Positions 8,971 to 17,582 of a stretch of DNA of 64,000 bases are shown here, one piece after another; the first letter of the stretch is position 1, and each line of letters opens with the position of its first letter. The translations under genes were made by a program, and so were the position numbers. Under the pieces are notes generated by a model. That model did no database searches. It was given only the letters and a program-made list of their open reading frames with translations, and was not told where the DNA came from. The DNA is from Nesterenkonia alkaliphila. GTDB taxonomy: Bacteria > Actinomycetota > Actinomycetes > Actinomycetales > Micrococcaceae. The DNA is taken from NCBI RefSeq assembly GCF_009758175.1, contig NZ_WRPM01000098.1:1-64000 (forward strand), in the 5' to 3' direction.

Positions 8971-10224
8971 TTAGTCCACGGGCTCCCGCACAGTAGGGCA
9001 GCTCATGCATCGTGGGCCGCCTCGGCCACGCCCCAGCTCGCCTCCGGGAACCTCTATGACCTCGATCCCGGACTCTCGCAGAAAAGCATTGGAGGTGGGC
9101 GTACGGTCATAGGTGATCACCGCGCCGGGGGCCACGGCCAGGGCATTGCAGCCGTCGTCCCACTGCTCCCGGGCCGCAGAGTGCACATCCTGCTCTGCGG
9201 TGAGGATCCGTAGTCCATGTAGGCCCAGCGCTTCGGCAATCGCCCGGTGTGCCCCGCCCGGGGGATGATCGGCAATGTTGAGCTCCACCTCCGCTGGCTC
9301 GCTCTGGCTGCTCCGCGGGGTAAGCGTGTAGGAGGCCAACTCGCCGAGGCCTGCATACTCGATGAAGGAACGCTCATCCACCATGGTCATCACCGTGTCC
9401 AGGTGCATGAAGGAGCGCGCCTTGGGCAAATCCAGGGCCACCACCCGGTCTGCTGCACCGGCGGCGAAGAGTCGCTCGGCCAGCCGCTCCACTCCCTGTG
9501 GAGTGGTGCGTTCGCTCATCCCCACCAGCACGGCGCCATTGCCGATCACCAGCACATCGCCGCCCTCCACAGTGGCCTGACCATCAGTGAGCCCGTCCGA
9601 CCAGCGGGAAAACTTGGCGGACGCGAACTGCGGGTGCCAGCGGTAGATCGCCTCATAGGTGACCGCCTCCCGCATCCGGGCAGGCTTCTGCATCGAGTTC
9701 ACCGCCACCCCGCCGTAGACCCAGCATGAGGCGTCCCGGGCGAAGAGATGATTCGGCAGCGGGGCCACCACCAGGTCATCCGGGCCCAGCGAGTGCAGCA
9801 CCACCGAGCGCGGCTCATCGGTGAGCTCCAGCAGCTCGCGCTTGGTCAGCCCGCCGATGACCAGCTCGGCTAAGGCAGCCTCGTCCAGTCCTGCGGCCAC
9901 CTCTCTCAGTAGCGGCGCAGCAGCTGGCCCGTAGACCCGCTCATCGAAGGTGTGGTCCAGTACGAAGTCTTTGGCCTCAGGCACGGCCAGGCTCTGCCGC
10001 AGCAAGGCGTCCAGGTGCAACACCTCGGCCCCAGCGGACTCTAGAGCCGCGGAGAACTGATCATGTTCCTCCTGGGCCCGGCGGACCCACAGCAGGTCGT
10101 CGAAGAGCAGCTCTTCCTTAGTCTCCGGGGTCAGGCGCAACAGTTCAGTGCCCGGCCGGTGCACAATCACCTGCCGCAGCTGACCGACTTCAGAGCCCAC
10201 ATACATCTCAGTCATGCAGTTCAT
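8971..10224 (-). CDS. arcA: arginine deiminase
   Basis: Hydrolyses L-arginine to citrulline and ammonia in the cytoplasm. The guanidino-modifying fold is clear: the N-terminal VGSEVGQLRQVIVHRPG, then LPNHLFARDASCW (substrate-binding FxRD), TVEGGDVLVIG, the catalytic histidine in SFMHLDTVMT and the nucleophilic cysteine at the end in GRGRGGPRCMSCP. The full length (417 residues) matches the family. ATG at 10215 may be the real start, as GGGAG lies ten bases before it while it almost touches the ATG at 10224. No arcB, arcC or arcD lies next to it, so citrulline must be used elsewhere, or the enzyme serves ammonia production against acid. Three TGTGA direct repeats lie between this gene and rpf. 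Confidence 0.96.
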   Translation of the reverse strand: MNCMTEMYVGSEVGQLRQVIVHRPGTELLRLTPETKEELLFDDLLWVRRAQEEHDQFSAALESAGAEVLHLDALLRQSLAVPEAKDFVLDHTFDERVYGPAAAPLLREVAAGLDEAALAELVIGGLTKRELLELTDEPRSVVLHSLGPDDLVVAPLPNHLFARDASCWVYGGVAVNSMQKPARMREAVTYEAIYRWHPQFASAKFSRWSDGLTDGQATVEGGDVLVIGNGAVLVGMSERTTPQGVERLAERLFAAGAADRVVALDLPKARSFMHLDTVMTMVDERSFIEYAGLGELASYTLTPRSSQSEPAEVELNIADHPPGGAHRAIAEALGLHGLRILTAEQDVHSAAREQWDDGCNALAVAPGAVITYDRTPTSNAFLRESGIEVIEVPGGELGRGRGGPRCMSCPTVREPVD

Positions 10225-10269
10225 GCTCCCATAGCCGGGCTCCCCTGCGAGTTTCAGGGCTGCTAGGGC

Positions 10270-10707
10270 CTAGGCCTTGGGATGGTGCTCCCGCTTGGGC
10301 CGTAGGCCCGGGCGCACTTTGAGCCGCTCCGCCTCGAAGAACTCCAGCTCGAACCAGCCCCGGTAGCCGAACAGCGGTCCTGTCCGCTCATTGGCGATTG
10401 TGACCGAGATCCTGAACCGCCCGGTCCGCTCCTCGAAGTGCTCGCGGATCGTGGCATCGGCGGAGATGAATCCAGGCACCGCCTCATCGGGCGGCGGGAG
10501 ACAGCGCCACTACCCGGAGCCGAAAGCCTCAACCCGGGCAGCACGGTAGTGGCGTATCCGAAGGGCACAGTCTTGGGTGTGCTCCCAGTGTTTGTCCAAA
10601 GGTGCTCGGATGAGAGTCTCCACGTAGTTGCGCCGTCCCAGGGTACACGGCAGCCACACTTCCCAGTGCTCACGGCGCGGGACTGTAGCGCGTGCGGAAA
10701 TGTCCAA
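10270..10707 (-). pseudogene. decayed SRPBCC/DUF4166-type gene
   Basis: Pieces of one protein family appear in different minus-strand frames in the expected order. A first piece reads YVETLIRAPLDKHWEHTQD (10510-10707), as at the start of SRPBCC-fold proteins. A second, in another frame, reads FGYATTVLPGLRLSAPGSG (within 10520-10570). A third reads TGRFRISVTIANERTGPLFG, then YRGWFELEF (10270-10479), like the C-terminal DUF4166 domain often joined to that fold. The middle of the expected protein, well over 100 residues, is missing. This shows at least two frame changes plus a large internal deletion. The family assignment is from memory of these motifs. The remnant lies between arcA and an AAA_14 ATPase. 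Confidence 0.7.
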
Positions 10708-10806
10708 TGAAGAAGATGCTCATAGTCCAGTGAGAATCCTGCTATTAGTTCAGTTGTGGAACTGCTGGAGGTTCATTAGAAGGGATGCTCAAGGTACATT
10801 ACAGGT

Positions 10807-12057
10807 ATGAGCTATCGACCGAGGACCCTTGACGTCCAACTGGATGAGCTCCTTAAGATGGCACCTGCCATCGCGATCGAAGGCCCTAAGGGCGTGGGGA
10901 AGACAGCGACCGCGAGACGTCGGGCGACGTCGGCATGGATGTTGGACGACGAGGATCAGCGGGCTCTGCTGAGTGCAGATTCGTCGTTCTCGCGCAGCAC
11001 TGGGGGAACTGTGCTGATCGATGAATGGCAGAAACTGCCTCAGGTATGGGATGCAGTCCGCCGTCAAGTAGATGACCAGGCGCCACCGGGTCGTTTCCTG
11101 CTGACTGGCAGCGCCACACCGGTCTCTAGCCAGGGAACTCACAGCGGGGCGGGACGAATCCTGTCTCTGCGCATGAGGCCGATGGCATTGTATGAAAGAG
11201 GAGAAGTTTCCCCGTCGGTGAGCCTGAAGGAGCTGCTGGGGGAGGGGGAGGCGGTGGTCGAGGGTTCCACTGATTTTAGGGCCGCTGATTATATGGAGGC
11301 CGTGGCCGCCAGCGGATTCCCCGGCATCACGTCACGCCCAGCGCTCTATCGCGAAGACCTGCTCGAAACCTATGTGCAGCGGGTCATTGACCGCGATCTT
11401 CCCGAGCTTGGCTTCGCCTCCCGTCGGCCTGAAGTCCTTCGACGTTGGCTTGCAGCCTATGCCGCAGCCTCTTCCAGTCCTGCCAAATACTCGGAGATCT
11501 TAGATGCCACCACTGCCGGAGATGGGCATCAGCCGGCCAAGGGAACGACGATCACGTACCGAGACCATCTGACTCAGCTCTGGCTCCTAGATCCGACGCC
11601 GGGGTGGAGCCCAAGCCTCAATCCATTTGCGCGGCTGCAGCAGGCGCCTAAGCATCAGCTTGCGGATCCAGCATTGGCGGCCCGTTTGCTGAATCTCAAT
11701 GCGATGAGGCTCTCCTCACCACGGGGAGCGCATATGGCAGGGCCGTTGTTTGAGTCCCTGGCGAGCTTGAGTGTGAAAGTGGCAGCCGAAGCAGCTCGGG
11801 CGCGGGTGGGGCATCTTCGCACCCGAAACGGGGATCACGAGGTTGATCTGATCGTGGAGGGACGTGGGGGTCAGGTCGTCGGAATCGAGGTCAAGCTCTC
11901 AGCCTCTGTGGAACCCAACGATGTGAAGCACCTATTGTGGCTGAAGGAACAGCTCAAGGATGAGATAGCAGATCTCGTAGTCCTGACTACAGGTAAATAC
12001 GCCTACCGGCGAGAGGACGGCATTGCGGTTGTTCCGCTGGCGCTGCTCGGGGCATAG
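10807..12057 (+). CDS. AAA_14 / DUF4143 ATPase
   Basis: A 416-residue ATPase of the type with an N-terminal AAA_14 domain and a C-terminal DUF4143 domain. The Walker A is GPKGVGKTATA near residue 27, Walker B is VLIDEW near residue 75, and the sensor-like LLTGSATP follows. DUF4143 starts near residue 125 (GEVSPSVSLKELL). The C-terminus has EVDLIVEG and GIEVKLS, which look like the D...ExK core of a PD-(D/E)XK nuclease-like fold. These proteins are widespread, patchily distributed and poorly understood; stress or defence roles have been proposed. AT-richer codons than leuS, the adjoining pseudogene and the lack of partners suggest acquisition. The start ATG follows a weak ribosome site. Confidence 0.85.
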   Translation: MSYRPRTLDVQLDELLKMAPAIAIEGPKGVGKTATARRRATSAWMLDDEDQRALLSADSSFSRSTGGTVLIDEWQKLPQVWDAVRRQVDDQAPPGRFLLTGSATPVSSQGTHSGAGRILSLRMRPMALYERGEVSPSVSLKELLGEGEAVVEGSTDFRAADYMEAVAASGFPGITSRPALYREDLLETYVQRVIDRDLPELGFASRRPEVLRRWLAAYAAASSSPAKYSEILDATTAGDGHQPAKGTTITYRDHLTQLWLLDPTPGWSPSLNPFARLQQAPKHQLADPALAARLLNLNAMRLSSPRGAHMAGPLFESLASLSVKVAAEAARARVGHLRTRNGDHEVDLIVEGRGGQVVGIEVKLSASVEPNDVKHLLWLKEQLKDEIADLVVLTTGKYAYRREDGIAVVPLALLGA

Positions 12058-12132
12058 GACGGCCCGCCCCCGGTTGATCGACTTCGTCTTACGCGAGGGC
12101 CGTTTCTGCCCGGTGGCGTATCGGATCAGGAG

Positions 12133-13734
12133 GTGCGTATCGATCAGCGGCAGGGACCTGATGTATTCGCCGCGCTGGCGGAGCATAGACTCGTCACTGT
12201 GAGTGATCAGCAGACTGACGTCCGGCTTGCCCGTTTTGTCCCGGAAACTCTCGAGGATTTCCAGCGGGTGGAGCGCCTGCCGGAGTTCCGCGCTGACCTG
12301 GAGCGGATCAGATTCTCACCCTATTTCTCACGCCTCTCGGCGGTCACCCAGGTGATCTCGCAGACCGGCGCCGGGCTGGCCATCCACAACCGGCTGACCC
12401 ATTCGCTGAAGGTGGCAGCCGTGGCCCGGGCGATGGCGGTCTCACTGGCCGCTGCTGAGGGACAGGCCCGCCAGACCCTGGAGCGCCTGGGCGGCTGCCA
12501 CCCGGTGGTGGTTCAGGCCGCAGCCTGCGCCCATGACGTCGGCCACCCGCCGTTCGGGCATCTGGGGGAGCAGACTCTGGACAGGCTGGCCCGGGAGCTG
12601 TTCGGGCTCTCCGAGGGGTTTGAGGGCAACGCCCAGTCCTTCCGGATCCTCACCCGCCTGGACCAGTACAACCGCGCCGACGCTGGGCTCAACCTGACTG
12701 CGGCAGTACGCTCCGCAGTGCTGAAGTACCCGTGGATCCGTGCAGAGGGGATCGGCCGGCCGGCCGGGCCGCAGACCGAGCGCGGGCTGTCCCCAGATGC
12801 TGCCGGGGCGCGGAAGTTTGCCGCCTACACCCTGGACCGGCACCAGATGATCCAAGCCCGGTCCGCATATCCACAGATCAAAGAGCACCAGCAGACAGTG
12901 GAATGTTCCGTGATGGACATTGCCGATGACATCGCATACTCCCTGCACGATCTGGATGACTTCTACCGCGCCGGTCTGCTCAACCAGGCTGCGATCTCCG
13001 CAGAGTTCAAAGCCTGGCGCACCGGGCGCGCCGAACTGGCCGGTGTGGACCGGACTGAGCTGGAGCGCACTATGCGCGTGCCGGGCCGTTCCCTGGAACT
13101 GCTCTGGCGCCGCCTGCACACCAAGGACGGCTGGATCGCTAATGTGGAGGTCTTCGCCTCGGCGGTGGACCGGGTCAATGAGGACGTAGTGGAGGGGCTG
13201 CTGTTGGCACCTTTCGACGGCTCCCGAGACTCCGAGCGAGCGCTGGGGGCCTTCACCGCCACCTGGATCAGCCATCTGCAGAGCTCGGTGGAGGTCCACG
13301 CTGAGCCGCATGTGCGCTCCGGGCATGTCAGTCTCAGCCAGGCTGCCTGGCATGAGGTGGCGGTGCTGAAGTTCCTCCATGAGCGGTTCATCCTGGACCG
13401 GGCCGATCTCACGGTGTACCAGCGGGGCCAGGCCCGGCTGCTGGAGCGCATCGTGCGGGGTTTCGCCGCCTGGTTGCAGGATGCTCACGATATCCGCCGG
13501 GCGCCCCGGCGGCTCCTGGACCTGGTGGAGTTGGCCGAGCAGGATATCTTCCGGCTGCGCCAAGAGGCTCCTGAGCTATTGGATGCCGCCGATGAACCCA
13601 CGCTGCGCCGGCAGGCAGTGGGCCGCGGCATCATCGACTACGTGGCCTCACTCACCGATGCCCAGGCCACCTCCCTGGACGCTCTGCTTACCGGAACCTC
13701 TGAGCGGCTCTGGGAGGCTGGGCAGGGGCTCTAG
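12133..13734 (+). CDS. dgt: deoxyguanosinetriphosphate triphosphohydrolase-like protein
   Basis: HD-domain dNTP triphosphohydrolase expected to cut dGTP or other dNTPs to nucleoside and triphosphate, so tuning dNTP pools. Metal-binding signatures are HNRLTHSLKVA, the central AHDVGHPPFGHLGE near residue 133, and the later MDIADDIAYSLHDLDDFY. The length (533) fits the larger actinobacterial type. The given GTG start is preceded by CAGGAGG, but that site is too close to be used cleanly; a GTG at 12199 (VSDQQTDVRLARF) may be the true start. The final ~90 residues are less conserved. It lies 75 bases after the AAA_14 gene with a different codon style, which suggests its own promoter. Confidence 0.92.
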   Translation: MRIDQRQGPDVFAALAEHRLVTVSDQQTDVRLARFVPETLEDFQRVERLPEFRADLERIRFSPYFSRLSAVTQVISQTGAGLAIHNRLTHSLKVAAVARAMAVSLAAAEGQARQTLERLGGCHPVVVQAAACAHDVGHPPFGHLGEQTLDRLARELFGLSEGFEGNAQSFRILTRLDQYNRADAGLNLTAAVRSAVLKYPWIRAEGIGRPAGPQTERGLSPDAAGARKFAAYTLDRHQMIQARSAYPQIKEHQQTVECSVMDIADDIAYSLHDLDDFYRAGLLNQAAISAEFKAWRTGRAELAGVDRTELERTMRVPGRSLELLWRRLHTKDGWIANVEVFASAVDRVNEDVVEGLLLAPFDGSRDSERALGAFTATWISHLQSSVEVHAEPHVRSGHVSLSQAAWHEVAVLKFLHERFILDRADLTVYQRGQARLLERIVRGFAAWLQDAHDIRRAPRRLLDLVELAEQDIFRLRQEAPELLDAADEPTLRRQAVGRGIIDYVASLTDAQATSLDALLTGTSERLWEAGQGL

Positions 13735-13750
13735 AGGTCCCGCGTGCGGC

Positions 13751-14473
13751 TCAGCCGGGGCGCTGCGGCCGGCTTTCCCTGGTCCAGGTGTGCAGCAGAT
13801 AGCCGTAGCTGAGCCCGGTGGCCTCCGGATGCGCGGCCAGCCACGGTCCGGCGGTCTCGCCGAACTCCAGATACAGCACATCTTCGAAGTCCTGCCGGGA
13901 GCCGAACTCCCAGGAGCTCATCACTGGCGTGGTCACCGCCCCGCGCTCGGCCCACCAGCGGGTGGAGTAGTCTCCATGGCCCTGAGCCTGGGACCCGGGG
14001 CTGGCCTGCAGAAGCTCGGCGAACTGGCCGCTGAGGCTGTCATTGTCGACGACCACCAGCCGGCCCCCGGGCTTGAGCACCCGCTGCACCTCCCGCAGCC
14101 CCGGCTCCGGATCGAAGTGCCGGCTGGGGAAGAAGTAGGCGAAGCGGGCATGGACCACATCCGCACTGGCATCAGGCAGCGGAAGGTGCTCGGCGGAGCC
14201 GTGGAGCATTTCGGCGGATGAGTCCCGGGCGCGGGCCAGCGGCAGCAGATCCTCATCCGGCTCCACCGCGATCAGCCTCCCGGCGGCGTGATACGCCGGA
14301 AGCCAGTAGCCGGAGCCGCAGCCGAGGTCCACCAGGGTCCTCCCCGCCCAGGGTGCTGCCTGCTCCAGAGCTGTCCAGAGCGCACCGTCGGGGTCCATGG
14401 CTTGGTTCTCCAGCTCATAGAGCTGCGGGTCTCCGCGCTGGTTGGCGGCGCGGATGAAGTCCGGCAGAGTCAT
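13751..14473 (-). CDS. class I SAM-dependent methyltransferase
   Basis: A small Methyltransf_11-type enzyme, 240 residues. VDLGCGSGYWLPAYHAAG is the SAM-binding glycine-rich motif I, AVEPDEDLL is the acidic loop that holds the ribose, and ADVVHARFAYFF plus VLKPGGRLVVVDNDS form motifs II and III. I start it at the ATG at 14473 (MTLPDFIRAANQRGD), because the longer open frame to 14584 overlaps the promoter and leader of the divergent flavin oxidoreductase. The methyl acceptor cannot be inferred. It converges on dgt with a gap of 16 bases and has no operon partner. Confidence 0.85.
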   Translation of the reverse strand: MTLPDFIRAANQRGDPQLYELENQAMDPDGALWTALEQAAPWAGRTLVDLGCGSGYWLPAYHAAGRLIAVEPDEDLLPLARARDSSAEMLHGSAEHLPLPDASADVVHARFAYFFPSRHFDPEPGLREVQRVLKPGGRLVVVDNDSLSGQFAELLQASPGSQAQGHGDYSTRWWAERGAVTTPVMSSWEFGSRQDFEDVLYLEFGETAGPWLAAHPEATGLSYGYLLHTWTRESRPQRPG

Positions 14474-14571
14474 ACCGGCCAGTCTGGCACGGCCGGGCGG
14501 CGGGAATGGAGTCTGGCGCCCAACGCTTTCAGCTAGATGGAAACCGCCCCAGCAAAGGAGACCGCACCCCG

Positions 14572-15651
14572 ATGAGCCCCGCACCTGCCCTTTTCGAGCC
14601 GATCACCCTGCGCAGCCGCACCATTCGCAACCGGATCTGGATCCCGCCGATGTGCCAGTACTCGGCCCAGGCCCGGGACGGGGTGGCCACGGACTGGCAT
14701 CTGGCTCACCTAGGCGCCTTCGCCAGGGGAGGGGCCGGGGCGGTGATTGTGGAGGCCACCGGTGTCACCCCCGAGGGGCGGATCTCCCCGGAGGATCTCG
14801 GGCTGTGGAACGATGCCCAGGAGCAGGCCTTGGCCCGGATCGTGGAGTTCATGCATTCCCAGGGCGCGGCAGCCGGAATCCAGTTGGCCCATGCTGGCAG
14901 GAAGGCCTCCACCTACAGTCCATTCGTCGAGGGCTCCGGCAGTGTCCCCCAGCAGGAGGGCGGCTGGACAACTCTGGCACCCTCAGCGGTGGCCTACCCG
15001 GGCCTTGCTGAGCCTAAGGAGCTGACTCAGGAAGGCATCAGCGCAATCATCCAGGCCTTTGCCGACTCCGCGGAACGTGCCCTGCGCGCCGGCTTCGACA
15101 TCATCGAGGTCCACGCAGCCCACGGCTACCTGCTGCATGAGTTCCTCTCCCCGCTGAGCAACTTCCGCCAGGACGCCTATGGCGGCTCCCTGGAGAACCG
15201 GGCCAGGCTTGTGCTGGAGGTTGCCGAGGCGGTCCGCTCCCGCATCGGCGAAGAGATCCCGCTGCTGGTCAGGGTCTCAGCCACTGACTGGACTGAGGAA
15301 GGTCTCACTTTGGAGGAGACAGTGCAGGTGGTGGGTTGGCTCAAGGAGCGCGGTGTGGACCTCATCGATGTCTCATCCGGGGCCAATGCGCCAATCCGTT
15401 TCCCCATCGGCCCCGGCTATCAGGTGCCGCTGGCCGCCAGCATCAGGGAACAGGCGGAGATCCCCACCGCGGCTGTCGGACTGATCACTGAGTCGGTGCA
15501 GGCTGAGCACATTGTGTTCACCGGCCAGGCCGATGTGGTGCTCATCGGCCGTGAGGCTCTGCGCGATCCGCACTTCCCGCTGCGCACCGCCCAGCATTTT
15601 GGGCATCGGCCTGACTACCTGCCTGTCCAGTACGAGCGTGCCTACCGGTAG
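14572..15651 (+). CDS. NADH:flavin oxidoreductase, Old Yellow Enzyme (YqjM-like)
   Basis: FMN-dependent ene-reductase that reduces activated C=C bonds of enones, quinones or nitro compounds with NAD(P)H. The TIM-barrel starts at PALFEPITLRSRTIRNRI; PPMCQYSA holds the flavin-tuning cysteine typical of the YqjM class; the substrate-binding His pair is in EVHAAHGYLLHEFLSP; NFRQDAYGGSLENRARL is the conserved middle motif; and ADVVLIGREALRDPHFP binds phosphate. ATG at 14572 follows AAAGGAG by 11 bases. The length of 359 matches the class. The nitroreductase just downstream suggests a shared role in detoxifying electrophiles or quinones, though each could have its own promoter. Confidence 0.95.
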   Translation: MSPAPALFEPITLRSRTIRNRIWIPPMCQYSAQARDGVATDWHLAHLGAFARGGAGAVIVEATGVTPEGRISPEDLGLWNDAQEQALARIVEFMHSQGAAAGIQLAHAGRKASTYSPFVEGSGSVPQQEGGWTTLAPSAVAYPGLAEPKELTQEGISAIIQAFADSAERALRAGFDIIEVHAAHGYLLHEFLSPLSNFRQDAYGGSLENRARLVLEVAEAVRSRIGEEIPLLVRVSATDWTEEGLTLEETVQVVGWLKERGVDLIDVSSGANAPIRFPIGPGYQVPLAASIREQAEIPTAAVGLITESVQAEHIVFTGQADVVLIGREALRDPHFPLRTAQHFGHRPDYLPVQYERAYR

Positions 15652-15769
15652 TCGGCTGCTCGGCCACCGGCGGCCCCGTTGTGATTCTGCCGACACTGCG
15701 GAAGAACCCCGCCAGTGCCGGAGTTCCCCACTGGTGACCCCTTGAATAGGCTCACCTGAAGGAGAACCT

Positions 15770-16390
15770 GTGACCGCTCAGACCGCGGAGAAGACCCTTG
15801 ACCGCCCGGCCATCGACACCCTGTTCGCTGGCCGGCACACCACAAACACTTTCACCGACGCCCCGGTGGACCCCGAGCTGGTCCAGGCAGCTTACGACGA
15901 CGCCCGCTTCGCCCCGGTCTCCATGAACTCCCAGCCGCTGCGGCTCACCCTGGTGAGTCGGGGCGAGTCCCGGCAGAAGCTGGTGGAGCACATGATGGGC
16001 GGCAATAAGGCTAAGACCGCTGCGGCCCCGCTGAGTCTGGTGATCGCCTATGAGCCGAACTGGCACCTGAACATGGACGAGCTGTTCCCCGCCGTGCCCG
16101 GAGTCAAGGAGAACTTCGCCTCCCAGCCGGAGAACCGGCACGGGATGGGCCGGGACAATGCCTTCATCCAGTTCGGCTATCTGCTGCTGGCGCTGCGCGC
16201 CCACGGCCTGGAGGTCGGCCCGATGACCGGGATCGACGCCGCCGGGATCGACCAGGACTTCCATGCTGAGAACGGCTGGAAGGCCATCGCGGTGGTCAAC
16301 CTGGGCCATGCCCCGGCACCTGAGGACGAGCTGGCTCAGTACCCCCGCAGCACACGCTTGGACTTTGCCGAGGTCAGCCAGACCCGCTGA
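15770..16390 (+). CDS. nitroreductase family protein (RutE/HadB-like)
   Basis: FMN-dependent oxidoreductase of the nitroreductase fold, 206 residues, closest in pattern to the malonic-semialdehyde-reductase (RutE-like) group. The N-terminal FAGRHTTNTFTDAPVDP carries the FMN-phosphate Arg, ARFAPVSMNSQPLRL is the conserved SxxNxQP segment, and NAFIQFGYLLLALRAHGL and GIDAAGID complete the fold. No other rut genes are near, so the substrate is unknown and a general nitro/quinone reductase is equally likely. The GTG start is set by AAGGAG at 15759-15764. A TAGGCT element at 15747-15752 could be its -10 box. A strong hairpin terminator follows the stop. Confidence 0.88.
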   Translation: MTAQTAEKTLDRPAIDTLFAGRHTTNTFTDAPVDPELVQAAYDDARFAPVSMNSQPLRLTLVSRGESRQKLVEHMMGGNKAKTAAAPLSLVIAYEPNWHLNMDELFPAVPGVKENFASQPENRHGMGRDNAFIQFGYLLLALRAHGLEVGPMTGIDAAGIDQDFHAENGWKAIAVVNLGHAPAPEDELAQYPRSTRLDFAEVSQTR

Positions 16391-16402
16391 AGCAAGAACC
16401 GG

Positions 16403-16446
16403 AAAGGGCCGCTGACTGAGGAAAATTCCTCAGTCAGCGGCCCTTT
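16403..16446 (+). terminator. strong intrinsic terminator after nitroreductase gene
   Basis: Perfect inverted repeat: the arm AAAGGGCCGCTGACTGAGG and its complement flank a short AAAATT loop, followed by TTTT. At 19 paired bases it is the cleanest hairpin in the window. It works in both directions by symmetry. The base composition falls just beyond it, so it marks the edge of the core chromosome on this side. Confidence 0.92.
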
Positions 16447-16449
16447 TCT

Positions 16450-16917
16450 ATGGGGTCCCTGCGTAGAAAGTTCTCAAACCCCACCCCGAAGCTGAAATCG
16501 TTGATTTCTCGCTGGAAACGAGGGGTATACCGGGTATCGCAGCGGGCCGATAATACCCCGATTCACGACGTACGAGGGCCTTGCGTAAGGAGGATTGGAA
16601 AACCTCAAACCTTTCTCACCCCCGCAGAAGTAGATCGACTTGTCGACGATTACCTCACTGGTTTCAGCGTCGGATACCTCGCTCAGAAGTATGGTGTGCA
16701 CCGTGCAACCGTCTCGAAGCATCTCACCCGGAGCAACGTCGTGCGCCGCCAGCACGGCCTCACAATCGAGGAAGCCGCAGAGATAGTGAAGCTGCACGGC
16801 GGTGGCATCTCAATGCGCGCTATCTCACGCACTCTCGGTGTCGACCGTAAGCAGGTTCGCATCTCCTTAGTCGCAGCTGGTGCACTCGTCGATCAAGCCT
16901 CGACTATGAGAATTTAA
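16450..16917 (+). CDS. helix-turn-helix protein of resolvase-like type
   Basis: A small DNA-binding protein, up to 155 residues. The clear domain begins near residue 54: FLTPAEVDRLVDDYLTGFSV, then YLAQKYGVHRATVSKHLTR is a classic HTH, and a second one is MRAISRTLGVDRKQVRISL. This looks like the C-terminal HTH region of serine recombinases or an orphan HTH protein common in Micrococcales; no catalytic recombinase domain is present. The first ~50 residues are doubtful: there is no ribosome site before ATG 16450, while AAGGAGG lies at about 16586 with no good start after it in frame. TTG at 16501 is an alternative. The gene overlaps the end of the opposing ankyrin remnant by four bases. Its lower GC marks the island edge. 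Confidence 0.6.
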   Translation: MGSLRRKFSNPTPKLKSLISRWKRGVYRVSQRADNTPIHDVRGPCVRRIGKPQTFLTPAEVDRLVDDYLTGFSVGYLAQKYGVHRATVSKHLTRSNVVRRQHGLTIEEAAEIVKLHGGGISMRAISRTLGVDRKQVRISLVAAGALVDQASTMRI

Positions 16918-17582
16918 ACGAAGCCTTCCTCGACAAGCACACAACCGCTCTCGGTAATGACATGGGCCTGGCCTGAACCGCCAACGACTCGGCTCCAACT
17001 CTCAACCAGCAATCGACCCTTGAATATCGACATCGAGAAGCCGCCGTACATACCTGGATAACCAAAGTACAGATTGTCCAATGTCTCCAACGCGATGATC
17101 TCGGAAGGGATTGGCCGAATCTTTAGGGCTCCAAAGACTCGGTACGTTCCTGAATCAGTTCAGATAGGTACTTGTCCCATGCAGCAAACTTTCGCAAACT
17201 CGTTGTCGCTCAGATCACGCACGGTCAGCGCATCAGCAAGATGCTGATGATTGCGTTTCAAAGCAATATCGATTGGACGATCGCCTTCAGCGTTCCGTAA
17301 CGAACGCCATGCTCCGCGGCGGATGAGTTCATCCACGACCTCCGATGAGGCGCCGAGCCAAACTGCCTGGTGAAGTGGTGTGAACCAAGAGTCACCAGCG
17401 ATTCTCCATTGATTTGCGCTCAGAAATCGCTCTCGATCAAGAAGACGAAATACCGCCTCCCAATTGCCGACTTTGGCAACGTCCGCAAGACGATTGATGT
17501 TGTCGACGTGACTCTCCCTGAGAAGTCCCGCCTCTATCACGCCTGGCCAATCAACTTCCAACTGCCACCCTACGCTCGACAT
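16914..17582 (-). pseudogene. frameshifted ankyrin-repeat gene
   Basis: Minus-strand remnant of a small ankyrin protein. Residues from WFTPLHQAVWLGASSEVVDE to RPIDIALKRNHQHLADAL form an ankyrin-type repeat in the first open part (to 17160). The same frame resumes after a TGA at 17162-17160 as FGALKIRPIPSEIIALETL, then YFGYPGMYGGFSMS, SWSRVVGGSGQAHVI and a C-terminal VEEGFV stop at 16914; this tail is familiar from bacterial ankyrin-domain proteins. Between them the neighbouring frame reads more sensibly, AAWDKYLSELIQERT, so the gene probably holds two compensating shifts, one near GCGAAAGTTT (about 17190) and one near 17140. It is low in GC compared with the flanks. Confidence 0.7.

Noticed and set aside
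11932-12186. Minus-strand frame with LPLIDTHLLIRYATGQ, slightly like a PIN-domain toxin start
   Set aside because: It lies antisense to the end of the AAA_14 gene and the start of dgt, has no PIN acidic residues beyond the first and no ribosome site.
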